The notes under the pieces were generated by a model. The model was not told the origin of the DNA. It saw only the letters and a list, made by a program, of their open reading frames with translations, and ran no database searches. The translations under genes were made by a program, and so were the position numbers. A stretch of DNA of 64,000 nt from UBA7960 sp964624065 (lineage in GTDB: Bacteria; Bacteroidota; Bacteroidia; Bacteroidales; UBA7960), in the NCBI GenBank assembly GCA_964624065.1, contig CAZUWF010000007.1:1-64000 (forward strand), given 5' to 3'. Below, piece by piece: positions 35,465-45,900 of the stretch (position 1 is its first letter; each line of letters begins with the position of its first letter).

Positions 35465-35889
35465 TTTGGGTTTAGGTTAAGAAGATTGGCTGGAAAGTGA
35501 TACTCGAAAATGCTACGGTAATAGTGCTTTTGCTTGGTCATTGGAGAATTTACAGGAAACCTGTCTTTGGTTTGTGCCATTTGTTTGCCAGAAGCCTTAT
35601 CTGAATTAATCTGGCGCAAGGTGTCAGTGCAGTTGTGGCCAACTCCATCAGAGAATTGTTCCAATTGTCGCCAAGCAACATTGTGTGATAATAGGTCTTC
35701 AAAGGTTTTTCGCAAAACCCATTTTTCAATCTTCCCATACCCCCGCATCTTGTCCTTTGGGTTATGGCGCGTAGCTATTTCCATAAATTCATTATCCAGG
35801 AGACTTACCTTCTTGGATTCGTGCAAAATTTGAGGGTGCAGGTCGGTTGCCGAAAGCTCTTTGTCCAATGCGCCAACAATACCACACAT
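35461..35889 (-). pseudogene. asnB: Asparagine synthetase B remnant with a large in-frame internal deletion
   Basis: The 142-codon frame begins MCGIVGALDKELSATDLHPQ, the start of AsnB including the Cys2 glutaminase nucleophile, and after ILHESKKV jumps to SLLDNEFMEIATRHNPKDK, then IEKWVLRKTFEDLL, VAWRQLEQFSDGVGHN and YYRSIFEYHFP, which are the C-terminal synthetase end of AsnB (compare E. coli VPFLDKKFLDVAMRINPQDK and VAWRQKEQFSDGVGYSWIDT). Roughly 350 residues, including most of the glutaminase domain and the SGGxDS ATP site, are gone, yet the frame is open. The tail NLLNLNPK does not match AsnB. It cannot make asparagine. It overlaps the following methyltransferase by ATGA. Confidence 0.88.
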
Positions 35890-36193
35890 AATTCCTTGTA
35901 AGGTTTGAAACTATTGGAAATCTCTCCGCAAAAGTAATAACGAAAAGGAAGAAACCAATGGGTATATGGAATCGGGAGTTTGGAATTGGTTGAACGGGCG
36001 AATGAATAATTGAGATTTGAAAAAATTTAGGTTAAAGAATTGGTGCCAATAAAAGGGATTATCACATATTTAACTAATCACCAACGACTTTTCACTGCTT
36101 ATTCGGTAATTGAATAACCCACTTAACATTACAGGCAATAACGTATTTGTTAATTCAACCCACAAACCTATTATCAAAAAACCCATCCTCCCG
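35890..36193 (-). promoter_or_regulatory. Spacer with intact promoter (35929-35957) of the asnB remnant and methyltransferase
   Basis: On the minus strand TTGG (plus 35954-35957), a 17-base spacer and TACTTTTG (plus 35929-35936) form a good Bacteroidota promoter, about 40 bases before the remnant's ATG. The remaining bases to 36193 are AT-rich and show no gene or terminator after the second methyltransferase gene. Confidence 0.6.
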
Positions 36194-36976
36194 TCAACAC
36201 TTCTCCGCTACCACGAGCATTTCAAAGTCCTTGATGGTAAGTTTGTCTTGCCTAGAAAAGGCTCCCAACTTGCAGCCAAATATCTCAATCTTACTAAAAT
36301 CAAGGGTTTTGAGAAGCCAGGTTATTTCGCAAGGCAGGTAGTACCTTTCGTTGCATTCAAGCTTGTGCTCAACCCCACCATCGTCGGTAAAAGTGGTAAG
36401 GTTGTGGTCTCTGAATGTCATAATATCGAAATTGGTACTTTTGTAGGTGGCGTTGCCTTCGGATGAAGGTCCCTCCTGGTGAAATTGGTCAATTGAATTA
36501 AACACCGGAAAAAGCCCGTTGAGGGTTGTAAAGATGAACTTGCCATTTGGTTTTAGCGCTCGTGCCACATTTTTCAGGATCTCGAAATTCATCTCGTCGG
36601 TTTCCATCAGCGGGAATGCCCCCTCGCAAATCATAATTGCTGCGCCAAACTGGTTATCGAAGGGCAAATTTCGAGCATCGTGCATCTCAAAATCAACTTT
36701 AACCCCAGTTGCCTTTGCCTTTTCGGCTGCTTTTAGCAAAAGGTTTTCCGAAAGGTCAATTCCTGTGGTGCGATATCCCCTTTTTGCCAGCTCGATGACG
36801 TTTCGGCCGGTTCCGCAACCCACATCCAAAATATCAACCGATTTATCATACCCGAGTTCACTTTCGATAAAGTCGCACTCACCAATGGTGCCTTGTGCAA
36901 AACATTCGCGATCGTAGCTTTGGGCATAATTTTCGAAAAGGGTTTGGTACCATTGTTTTGCCTTGGCAGGTTCCAT
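36194..36976 (-). CDS. Class I SAM-dependent methyltransferase at the end of the xdh operon
   Basis: The 260-residue protein has QTLFENYAQSYDRECFAQG at its N-terminus, motif I VDILDVGCGTGRNVIELAKR near 48-67, the acidic loop TTGIDLSENLLLKA, DFEMHDARNLPFDNQFGA and a Methyltransf_25-like core. A beta-rich insert (DFDIMTFRDHNLTTFTDDGG-like) follows. It starts ten bases after xdhB on the same strand and is probably co-transcribed with xdhC-xdhA-xdhB. A role in purine or pterin metabolism is possible but not shown. Confidence 0.83.
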   Translation of the reverse strand: MEPAKAKQWYQTLFENYAQSYDRECFAQGTIGECDFIESELGYDKSVDILDVGCGTGRNVIELAKRGYRTTGIDLSENLLLKAAEKAKATGVKVDFEMHDARNLPFDNQFGAAIMICEGAFPLMETDEMNFEILKNVARALKPNGKFIFTTLNGLFPVFNSIDQFHQEGPSSEGNATYKSTNFDIMTFRDHNLTTFTDDGGVEHKLECNERYYLPCEITWLLKTLDFSKIEIFGCKLGAFSRQDKLTIKDFEMLVVAEKC

Positions 36977-36986
36977 TTTTTTCAGG

Positions 36987-39296
36987 TTATGTAGATTTGA
37001 GTCCCTTCACCGACCTTACCACCAACTCGTTGCTTGCAGGTAGCTCGAAATAAGGTTCCACTTCGTGGTTTGCCACTGCAGAAATGGCATCCTTGATAGC
37101 CAGCCATGCCGAAAAAGCCAACATAAATGGTGGTTCGCCCACGGCCTTGCTACGCCTAATGGTATTAACCATATTAGGAGCATCCTGAAGCATTTCCAAG
37201 TTAAACTCTAAGGGAATGTCGTCAATTGTAGGAATCTTGTATGTGTCGGGCGAATGGTTCAGCAGGTTGCCCTTTGTATCCCATTTCACAATTTCGGTGA
37301 TGCACCATCCCAGTCCCTGAACGTAAGCACCGTAAACCTGCCCCATATCAATTGCCGGGTTAATGCTTTGGCCAACATCGTGAACAATATCGGTGCGCAA
37401 TACGCGGGTATTACCGGTGTCAAGATTCACCTCTACTTCGGTTGCAGCCATACCGTACGAAAAATAGTAAAAAGGAGTCCCCTTACGTGTGGTTTTGTCA
37501 AAGAAAATATCTGGAGTGCGATAAAAGCCGGTAGCGCTCAAACTTACTTGTTGCAAGTAGGCCTCGCCAACCAAAGTTGCAAAGTCAATTGATTTTTCTT
37601 CTTCCCCTTTCGGAAAAACTTTTCCGTTTTCGAATACCACATCTTGCCCTCCCAAGCTACCATATTTACTCAAAATCATTTTACATGCCAAAGGAAGCAA
37701 CCTATTCTTAATCTTTTCAATTGCATTTTTTACTGCCATCCCGTTAAGGTCGCTGCCTGACGAGGCCGCAGTGGGCGAGGTGTTTGGAACCCTCGAGGTG
37801 TTCGTGGCGTTGACCTTTACCTTTTCGACCGGAATTCCCATTTCAAGGGCCGACACCTGCCTTATCTTGGTGTGAAGCCCTTGTCCCATCTCCGTGCCAC
37901 CGTGATTTACCAACATTGTGCCATCCTTGTAAACCAGCACCAAGGCCCCGGCTTGATTCATAAAAGTTGCCGTGAAAGAAATGCCAAATTTTATTGGAGT
38001 CAGTGCCAAGCCTCGCTTTTGCCTTTGGTTTGACATATTGAATTCTGCAACTTCATTGCGCCTTTGGTGGTAATTGCTTTTTTCGAGCACCCTTTCTAGG
38101 ATGGCTGGAAGCCGTATGTGTTGAACCTTTTGTCCGTAAGGAGTTATGTTTCGAGTGTTTTCCTGGTAAAAATTAAGCACCCTGACTTCCAGCGGATCCT
38201 TTTTCAAAAAACGTGCTATCCTATCTATCGCATTTTCGATAACTGCCATACCTTGCGGTCCGCCAAACCCCCTGAAAGCAGTATTTGAGGGCAGGTTTGT
38301 TTTCCAAGTGTTACCCGTAATTTTTAAGTTAGGTATGAAATATGCATTTGTGGCGTGGTACATTGCCCTTTCTATGATCGGAATGCTCAAATCGGTGGCA
38401 CACCCAACGTCGGTATTCAAATCAACCTCGTATGCCAAAATACGGCCATCGTCGTCAAAGGCAATGGTGTAATCCGACTCGAACCTGTGTCTTTTTCCTG
38501 TCATTTTCTGGTCGTCGTCGCGAAACAAGACTATTTTTACGGGTTTTCGGGTGTGATCGGCCAATAACGCCGCCCAAGCTGCCACGTGGTTTCCTTGCGT
38601 TTCCTTGCCGCCAAACCCGCCGCCCATTCTTTTTACCTCGCAAACCACCTCTTTTGCATCGAGTCCCAAAACATCGGCCACAACGAATTGAGTCTCGGTA
38701 GGATTCTGCGAGGAAGCATAAACCACCATTTCGCGATTTTCGCCCGGAACGCAAAGGGCCGCTTGTGTTTCGAGGTACCAGTGCTCCTGGGCTCCAGTTT
38801 TCAGGCTGCCGTTCAAAATATGCCGGGCGGCCTTCATACCCTCCTGCAAGTCGCCCATTTCAAAGACAATGGGTTGGACTAGCCTGCTGTTTTTCTCCTT
38901 GGCAGCGGCAATTGAAAGTATTGGCTCCAAAGGCTCGTAATTTATCTTGATCTTTTTCTCGGCTTCTCGTGCGGCTTCCTCGGTTTCGGCTGCTATCAAA
39001 AAAACTGCCTGTCCCACGCAAATGACCTGACCGGCTGCCAAGCACGGTTCGTCGTCCTTGTGGGGGTTAAGTTGGTTTTTTCCCGGAATATCTTGGTGGC
39101 TCAAAACTGCCACTACCCCCTTTGTTTTAAGAGCATCCGAAAGGTCAAAGTCAACAATACGACCACTTGCATGAGGGCTGTAGACCACTCGCCCCAACAG
39201 CATATCATTTCCAGCCTCCATATCGCATATGTAAACGGCCTCGCCGGTTACGTGTTGAACTGCACTATCGTGGCTCAAACTGTTTTCTTTTTTCAT
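36987..39296 (-). CDS. xdhB: Xanthine dehydrogenase, molybdenum-binding subunit XdhB
   Basis: This large subunit hydroxylates hypoxanthine and xanthine at its Mo-pterin centre. The 769-residue protein has QEHWYLETQAALCVPG (Glu176, matching the substrate-binding Glu of purine enzymes), RMGGGFGGKE, SNTAFRGFGGPQG (the substrate-orienting Arg), GGTEMGQGLHTK, and SKAVGEPPFMLAFSA (the catalytic Glu in GEPP). All key residues of a purine-type enzyme are present. Its ATG overlaps the xdhA stop as ATGA. Electrons pass to the Fe-S and FAD centres of XdhA. Confidence 0.95.
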   Translation of the reverse strand: MKKENSLSHDSAVQHVTGEAVYICDMEAGNDMLLGRVVYSPHASGRIVDFDLSDALKTKGVVAVLSHQDIPGKNQLNPHKDDEPCLAAGQVICVGQAVFLIAAETEEAAREAEKKIKINYEPLEPILSIAAAKEKNSRLVQPIVFEMGDLQEGMKAARHILNGSLKTGAQEHWYLETQAALCVPGENREMVVYASSQNPTETQFVVADVLGLDAKEVVCEVKRMGGGFGGKETQGNHVAAWAALLADHTRKPVKIVLFRDDDQKMTGKRHRFESDYTIAFDDDGRILAYEVDLNTDVGCATDLSIPIIERAMYHATNAYFIPNLKITGNTWKTNLPSNTAFRGFGGPQGMAVIENAIDRIARFLKKDPLEVRVLNFYQENTRNITPYGQKVQHIRLPAILERVLEKSNYHQRRNEVAEFNMSNQRQKRGLALTPIKFGISFTATFMNQAGALVLVYKDGTMLVNHGGTEMGQGLHTKIRQVSALEMGIPVEKVKVNATNTSRVPNTSPTAASSGSDLNGMAVKNAIEKIKNRLLPLACKMILSKYGSLGGQDVVFENGKVFPKGEEEKSIDFATLVGEAYLQQVSLSATGFYRTPDIFFDKTTRKGTPFYYFSYGMAATEVEVNLDTGNTRVLRTDIVHDVGQSINPAIDMGQVYGAYVQGLGWCITEIVKWDTKGNLLNHSPDTYKIPTIDDIPLEFNLEMLQDAPNMVNTIRRSKAVGEPPFMLAFSAWLAIKDAISAVANHEVEPYFELPASNELVVRSVKGLKST

Positions 39297-40753
39297 AGCT
39301 GATGGATTTTGGAATTTTGCAACATCTTGGCCAAAAGATTCTTTGCAACATCCATCCTGAACTCCTTGCCAGCTCGTGCGTCGGTAAGGGGCGAAAAGTC
39401 GGTATCTAGAAATTCAATGGCCTCCATAATGATAGCATCCGAAATTTCCTTGCCTAATAAGAACTTTTCGGTGTTGAAGGCTCGCCTTGGGGTTGCGGCC
39501 ATTCCACCATAGGCAATAATAATTCCCTGGATCAATCCATCCTTGCCCAATTCGAACCGCGTGGCAATACTCAGTGTTGAAATGTCGAGTTCGCGACGGG
39601 TAGAGACTTTCTCTGTTTGGACCACCACCCCATCAGGTACCAAGGGTATAAGAATCCGAATCAGTATTTCATCGGGATTGAGACAGTTTTGGCGGTAACC
39701 GGTTATGAACTCTTCTAAAGGAATTACTTGTTTTTTGTTAGAATTTCCGATTTCAACCTCTGCATTGTAGGCAAAAAGAATTGGCAGCAAATCGCCTATT
39801 GGCGAGGAGGTGGCAAGGTTTCCGCCAATTGTGGCCACGTTGCGAATTTGTTTGGAAGCGAAAACTTCAATTACCGGACGCATTCCTCGAAAATGGCGCT
39901 GTGCAAGTACCTTCACTTGCTCAATGGAGGCTCCGGCACCTATGGCGGCCTTCTCTCCATCAACAGATATTTCATCAAAACCCTTAACCTGCGAAAGGTC
40001 AATGATTTGAGGCGGGTACAGGTGGGTCTTGTTCTGGTAAATGGCCGTATCGGTTGCACCGTTAACCAACTTCGCATCAGGTTTTTCTTTTTTCCAAACT
40101 AATGCTTGGTCAAGGGTGGCAGGTATGAGGTATTGCTGCCTTTTGTGCTTGATATCGAGTCCTTTATGACCGCTTTGAATCTCGGAAAGCATTTCGGAAA
40201 CCATTTGGCTGTGGTGATCGAAGTGGTCGGGTCGTCTGTTGCTGCAGCAGTCAACTGCAGCATCAATGATCGGCTGGTAACCCGTGCAGCGGCAAAGGTT
40301 TCCGGAAAGGGCCTCCACGAGGTTTTGGCGCGTGGGGGCCATTTGGCTTTTGTAAAAGGCAAATAATGCCATTACGAAGCCGGGTGTGCAGAAGCCACAC
40401 TGGCTTCCGTGGTGGTTTACGAAAGCCTCCTGCACGTGGTGCAATACCAGTTCGGTGTTGTGGCGCCGGGCTAAGTTTTCGACCGAAATAAGCTGCTTTC
40501 CGTGCAAGTAAGGCAGGAATAGCAGGCAAGAGTCAACTGCACGGTATTTGATCTTTCCATCGGGAGCAAGTTCGCCCAAAACTACTGTGCAAGCGCCACA
40601 GTCACCCTCGGCACAGCCCTCCTTAGTGCCTCGACGGCCCGGTATGGACCTAAGGTAATTCAACACGGTGGTCGAAGGTACGAAAGGCTGCCGCGAAAGG
40701 TCAATCTCCACCAATTGGTTGTCCAAGACGAATTTTAATGTACTTCCTGTCAT
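39293..40753 (-). CDS. xdhA: Xanthine dehydrogenase small subunit XdhA (2Fe-2S plus FAD)
   Basis: The 486-residue protein carries two [2Fe-2S] clusters, GCAEGDCGACTVVLG (plant-type) and GSQCGFCTPGF with GNLCRCTGYQPI, in the first about 160 residues. The FAD domain follows, with LVNGATDTAIYQNK, IGAGASIEQ and VATIGGNLATSSPIGDLLP, and a CO-dehydrogenase flavoprotein C-terminal domain. This fused Fe-S/FAD layout is that of bacterial two-subunit xanthine dehydrogenases. It overlaps xdhC upstream and xdhB downstream, each by ATGA, giving tight translational coupling. Confidence 0.95.
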   Translation of the reverse strand: MTGSTLKFVLDNQLVEIDLSRQPFVPSTTVLNYLRSIPGRRGTKEGCAEGDCGACTVVLGELAPDGKIKYRAVDSCLLFLPYLHGKQLISVENLARRHNTELVLHHVQEAFVNHHGSQCGFCTPGFVMALFAFYKSQMAPTRQNLVEALSGNLCRCTGYQPIIDAAVDCCSNRRPDHFDHHSQMVSEMLSEIQSGHKGLDIKHKRQQYLIPATLDQALVWKKEKPDAKLVNGATDTAIYQNKTHLYPPQIIDLSQVKGFDEISVDGEKAAIGAGASIEQVKVLAQRHFRGMRPVIEVFASKQIRNVATIGGNLATSSPIGDLLPILFAYNAEVEIGNSNKKQVIPLEEFITGYRQNCLNPDEILIRILIPLVPDGVVVQTEKVSTRRELDISTLSIATRFELGKDGLIQGIIIAYGGMAATPRRAFNTEKFLLGKEISDAIIMEAIEFLDTDFSPLTDARAGKEFRMDVAKNLLAKMLQNSKIHQL

Positions 40754-41517
40754 TTGTTTTTCGAGTTTTTCACGTCAATCAGCCTTGCCACAATGCTAAT
40801 GGCTATTTCGCGGGGTGTCTCTGCATTGAATGGTACTCCCATTGGCATTTCCACCCTATCCAATTGCTCTTTGGTAAGCTGGCCCGAATCCAAGTAACGC
40901 TGCCTTGCCATAGCCACCTTGCGCTTACTGCCTATCATACCGAGGTAGAGTAGGTCTCTGGTGGCCAATATTCCCAACAAATCCTCGTCGAACCCGTGAC
41001 CTTGGGTAGTAATAATGGCAAGATCTATCGACTCGAATGGTATGCTCCTTGCCTTTTCGAGGTAATCGCCAACAATACATTCGGCGTGGGTCGCGTCAAA
41101 CTCCCCGAAAATGTTTTCGCGATTGTCAATGTACCTCACCTTAAATCCAAGGCTTTTGGCTAGCACCCCCACCTCGCGGCCAATATGTCCTGCCCCGAAA
41201 ATGGTAAGGCGAAGTTGGGGGAGGAAGGGTTCGAAGTAAACGGTAACCTTGCCTCCGCATTGCATTCCCAAGTCGGTTTCGAGGTTGTAGGCAATAAGTT
41301 GGGGCTTGCCAGCCTGCAGGCATTTATGTGCATCTTCAACGGTACGCATTTCGATCGACCCGCCACCAACGGTTCCAAGGGTTCGGCCATCGGCATAAAC
41401 AACCATCCTGGCACCCTCCTTGCGAGGCGTGGATCCCTGGGCACCTACAACAATGCAAAGCACGAATGACTGGCCTTCGTCTCTTATCTTATTTAATTGA
41501 AAAGCTAGGTCTGACAT
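40750..41517 (-). CDS. xdhC: XdhC, molybdenum cofactor sulfuration/insertion chaperone
   Basis: XdhC binds Mo-cofactor, helps its sulfuration and hands it to the dehydrogenase. The 255-residue protein has CIVVGAQGSTPRKEGARMV, LGTVGGGSIEMRTVEDA, LGMQCGGKVTVYFEP, the Rossmann part LTIFGAGHIGREVG, GDYLEKARSIPF, and LGMIGSKRKVAMA. These cover both XdhC_CoxI domains. It is the first gene of the minus-strand xdh operon. No clear TAnnTTTG promoter is seen upstream. Confidence 0.94.
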   Translation of the reverse strand: MSDLAFQLNKIRDEGQSFVLCIVVGAQGSTPRKEGARMVVYADGRTLGTVGGGSIEMRTVEDAHKCLQAGKPQLIAYNLETDLGMQCGGKVTVYFEPFLPQLRLTIFGAGHIGREVGVLAKSLGFKVRYIDNRENIFGEFDATHAECIVGDYLEKARSIPFESIDLAIITTQGHGFDEDLLGILATRDLLYLGMIGSKRKVAMARQRYLDSGQLTKEQLDRVEMPMGVPFNAETPREIAISIVARLIDVKNSKNK

Positions 41518-41955
41518 AATCGTAGATTTTGGCCGTAAATTTAGTACTTATTCGGTAAATGACAACAAGGTTTATTGGGTTGGGAGGTTAAGTGGTTTAG
41601 AATCTGAAAAGTTTTTGGGGTTCAGAATGGCCCTATGTAAAAAATTAAAATTATAAATAGAATTCATAATGCTGAAAGCGTAAGGCTAAGATTTGCATTC
41701 AATGTCGATAAACCTTAGCTCGAAAATTGCCTTCCAAAAACCTTTTTTCATCGCAGGGGCACTGCTTTTACAAAACTTTTGTATGGCCTGCAAAAACCCC
41801 AGAAGGGTCGGGTGGTTCGTAAGCAAGCTTACCTTTGTTACCTTGGCTGGCGAAAAAAATAGATCTGGAATCCAACACTTCCATTATTTCAAAATCAAAA
41901 ATCGGCAATCACTCACCTTTTGATAGTCGACCTAAACCCATACATTTACAAACCC
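41518..41955. other. Intergenic region upstream of xdhC, nothing assigned
   Basis: These 438 bases are AT-rich and separate xdhC from the MocA-like gene on the same strand. Short open frames here show no recognisable protein feature or codon bias. No terminator or exact promoter consensus was found. The promoter of the xdh operon should lie here. Confidence 0.5.
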
Positions 41956-42567
41956 CTAAACTTTCCAACCCTTTTCAACATTCTCCAAAAACTCATTGTA
42001 ATCCCCACCGGTGTTAATATTAAGGTGTATTCCCGGCCAATCGGTTTCTACCATCAGTCTATTACTGTTTTTCAGGATTTGGGTTAAAGGGTAGTCTGAT
42101 TCGGGTTGATTCAAGATTTTGGGGATTAAACACGGCATTATTAAAACCGGGTGACCGCCCTTTCCCTTGTGAATCGGCACCACGCAATCGTAATCGCCTG
42201 CCCTATCTAACATTTCATTCATTAATAACTGGTTGAAACCCGGATTGTCAACGTTATGCAAAAAAACCGGACAAGAGTCGCCCGCAGCCTCAAAACCGAG
42301 CCTTATGGAAAGAAACCTGCCTTTTTTGGGTTCGGGGTTGTGCACGAATCTGAAATCGTCGAGGGTTAGCACCTCCTGCATATTATAGAATTCATCATGT
42401 GTAAAACTCCCCACTACGAAAATTTCCTTTGCCATCAAAGATCGGTAACTCCGCACCAAGAACGAAAGGAAATTGTCTTTCTCATCGATAATGAGGCCCG
42501 CCTTTGGAAAACCCATTCGGGTGGATAGACCACCTGCGAGGATTATTGTAGAAAATTGTGGGCTCAT
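41956..42567 (-). CDS. MocA/MobA-like molybdenum cofactor nucleotidyltransferase
   Basis: The 203-residue protein from ATG 42567 has the NTP-transferase loop IILAGGLSTRMGFPKA near 7-22, FVHNPEPKKGRFLSIRLG, CPVFLHNVDNPGFNQLL (HNVDNP in place of the usual DQP) and GGHPVLI. MocA adds CMP to the molybdopterin cofactor; a set of such proteins is also linked to selenium-dependent molybdenum hydroxylases. Its position beside two molybdenum hydroxylase systems supports a cofactor role. It begins 364 bases from the divergent ygfK. Confidence 0.83.
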   Translation of the reverse strand: MSPQFSTIILAGGLSTRMGFPKAGLIIDEKDNFLSFLVRSYRSLMAKEIFVVGSFTHDEFYNMQEVLTLDDFRFVHNPEPKKGRFLSIRLGFEAAGDSCPVFLHNVDNPGFNQLLMNEMLDRAGDYDCVVPIHKGKGGHPVLIMPCLIPKILNQPESDYPLTQILKNSNRLMVETDWPGIHLNINTGGDYNEFLENVEKGWKV

Positions 42568-42931
42568 TGCTATCGATTTGACAGAAAACAATTATTTACA
42601 TAACAATGTTCCATGCAAATTACGCAAAAAATCAAATCAAAGTGGACAAAATTGATTTAATATTGAATCAACAATCGGTTTTTCGCAGGTAGCCTAGTAA
42701 TTTAATCCCCTGTGATGTATGCGAGGAACAATTTGATGCAGGAATAAATTGATTTGAATACCCTGGTGAAGATCAGAAATCTGCGCAATTCCTGCCTTTA
42801 AAATAAAATGAATCTTAACAGTAAAACTTTAGATATTGACCCCATACTTATTGAGGTTTCAAAACCATAGGAAAATTATCTTCTCCAAATTCCCAATTTT
42901 TCACTACATTGCGCAAATTTTCTAATTAGTT
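42568..42931. promoter_or_regulatory. Divergent control region of the purine locus
   Basis: These 364 bases lie between the divergently read MocA-like and ygfK genes. TTGATT (42652-42657) and AATCAA (42666-42671) form an inverted repeat around eight bases, and ATTGATTTGAAT occurs again near 42747-42758; they may be binding sites for a regulator, but the evidence is weak. TACATTGC at about 42906-42913 only partly fits a -7 element for ygfK. No small gene is supported. Confidence 0.35.
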
Positions 42932-45900
42932 ATGCATTCAGACAAGTTTTATCCGATTCCGCTTCAAATGCTGCTTAAAACTACCCTTAACCATTTAGGC
43001 CAAGGGCACTTTTGGGGCATTCCCTCGGTACTTTTTCACAAGCCAAAATCAGGTGCCCCCTACTCAACCAGTCGATATGGTAAATTTTTGGAAACCCCAA
43101 TTGGGGTTGCAGCCGGGCCGCACACGCAACTGAGCCAAAACATTATTGCAGCGTGGCTAACAGGCTCACGTTTCATTGAGCTTAAAACAGTTCAAACCCT
43201 CGATGAGTTGAAAGTGCCAAAACCCTGCATTGACATGCAAGATGAGGGCTACAACTGCGAATGGTCGCAAGAGTTGAAAATACATCAGTCATTCGACCAA
43301 TACCTCGATGCTTGGATTATGCTGCACATTTTGAGGCACGAGTTGAAAATGGATGCAAGTGCTCAACCGGGGTTTATTTTCAATATGAGCGTGGGTTACA
43401 ACCTTGAAGGAATAATGGAGCCCAACGTGCAGTGGTTTTTTGATAGGATGGCAGACTGCAGCCACGAACTTGCTGACAAAATAAGTGAAATCAAATCCAT
43501 TTATCCAAAGGTAAAGGACATAGAAATTCCGATTAGGATTTCTGACAATGTAACCCTTTCAACCATGCACGGCTGCCCGCCTGAAGAGATAGAAAAAATT
43601 GCCTCGTACCTTATTTCCCACAGGAAGTTACACACAGCCGTAAAGCTAAACCCAACCCTCCTGGGCAAAGAGAAACTGTATAGAATTATGAACCAATCTG
43701 GGTTCGACACTTTAGTGCCAAACCAAGCGTTTGAACACGACCTGAAATGGGAAGATGCCGTGCCGATGATCAAAAGGCTTGGAAAGTTGGCCGCAAAATA
43801 CCAAAAACATTTTGGTCTGAAACTCACAAACACTCTGGAGAGTGTAAACCACAAGGAAGTTTTTCCGGTAGAGGCAGAAATGATGTACAACAGCGGCAGA
43901 TCGCTGCATCCCATTTCGGTAAACCTTGCACTGAAGTTGCAGCAGGAGTTCGATGGCCAGCTTGACATTTCTTTTTCGGGCGGTGCCCACGCTTTCAACA
44001 TTAGTGACTTGGTCAAGTGTGGGCTTGCGCCGGTTACGGTTTGCACCGACTTCCTGAAACCAGGGGGGTATGGCCGTGCCAAGCAGTACCTCGATGAACT
44101 GGAAATAGCTTTGGACAAAAGCGACGCAAAAGGACTTGACCAATTCATTTCTTCTGGTAATATAGGTCTTTCAAAATCGCAACATATAATTGAAAATTTG
44201 AAACAATATGCTGCCAAAACCCTTGATAGCTCCTTTTATAAAAACCAGTCCATCCACGAAACCTCAATAAAGACTACTCGGAAGCTGGACCACCTCGATT
44301 GTATTTTTGCCCCTTGCGAGGAGACTTGCCCCACCGGTCAGGATATTCCCAATTACAACCACCACGCGGCACACGGCAACTTTGAAGAAGCTGCAAAAAT
44401 TATCTTGCAAACAAACCCCTTTCCGCGAACAACCGGTATGGTCTGCGACCACCTTTGCCAAACCAAGTGCACTCGCATAAACATCGACGAATCGGTAAAA
44501 ATCAGGGAGATAAAGAGATTTGTGGCCGAAAATAGCATTAAGAACAACCGATTTGACCGAATGGTAGAAAACGGCAAGAGGGTGGCAATTATCGGTGCTG
44601 GACCTTCGGGTTTGTCGGCAGCAAGGTTCTTGGCAACAGCAGGATTTTCGGTGGAAGTTTTTGAAGAAAAACCCGATAAGGGCGGTATGGTTAGGAGCGT
44701 GATTCCTGCATTCAGACTTACCACCCAAGCCATTGAAACCGACATTGCCGAAATTGAAAACCTTGGCGTCAAGGTTTTTTTAAGCAAAACTGTTGACAAG
44801 TCTCTTTTGGAAAGGATGAGGCGGGATTTCGATTACATATACATTGCAGCCGGGGCTCAAAAAACCAGCAGGCTTAACATACCAGGTATTGAATGTGACG
44901 GAGTACTCGACCCCTTGCTCGTGCTTGAAGCCGCGAAGCTGGGCAAGAGCGTTTCAATTGGGCCAAGGGTTGCAATAATTGGCGGTGGAAACACAGCAAT
45001 GGACGCAGCCCGCACTGCCTACCGATTGGCAGGCAAGGAAGGAAAAGTAACCGTGGTTTACCGTCGCACCGTCAGGCAGATGCCCGCAGACCTTGGTGAA
45101 ATAAAGGCAGTTATGGAGGAGGGTATAGAAATTTTAGAACTTGTTGCCCCGGTTAGCATAAAAACCAAAAACGGAAAGGTAAGCGCTTTGGTTTGCAATA
45201 AGATGGAGCTCGGCCAAAAGGACCACAGCGGCAGAGGCAAGCCTCAGGTTGTTCCTGACTCTGAGTTTGAAATTGAATTTGATACCATTATACCGGCCGT
45301 GGGGCAAGAACTGGCATTCGATTTCGGCAATGGTGAACTCCTTAAGGCAAAACCCTCAAGTTACGAAACCCAGTTGACCGGGGTTTACATTGGTGGCGAC
45401 GCCCTGCGGGGTGCCTCAACGGCCATTAACGCCATTGGCGATGGTCGCAAGGTTGCCCTAGAAATAATCAATAAGGAGAATATTAGCCTCCAAACCAAGC
45501 CTGACAACTTGCGCACTCCTGCCAGCCAAAACTGGCATCTGGAGCAAAGGGCCACGCGCATTGTAGGCACCCCTGTAAAGGAAGCACCGTTGGATCAAAG
45601 GCTTAACTTCGATTTGATTGCCACAACCCTTTCGGAAAAGGATACAATTCACGAAGCAAAGAGATGCTTGCTCTGCGACGAGTATTGCAGTATTTGCGTT
45701 GGGGTATGCCCCAACCTTGCTAACCAAACCTACAATATTGCCACTCCGATAAGGTTTGCATTGGAAACCGCAATCCAAAACCACTTGGGCGAGGTATTTA
45801 TTATAGGGGGCAACCATTTCGAAGTTTCGCAAAAATACCAGGTTTACAACATTGCTGATTTCTGCAACGAGTGCGGAAACTGCAACACTTTTTGCCCCTC

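Noticed and set aside
41693..41923. Open frame of 76 codons upstream of xdhC
   Set aside because: Low-complexity AT-rich coding, no motif, no promoter; not supported as a gene.
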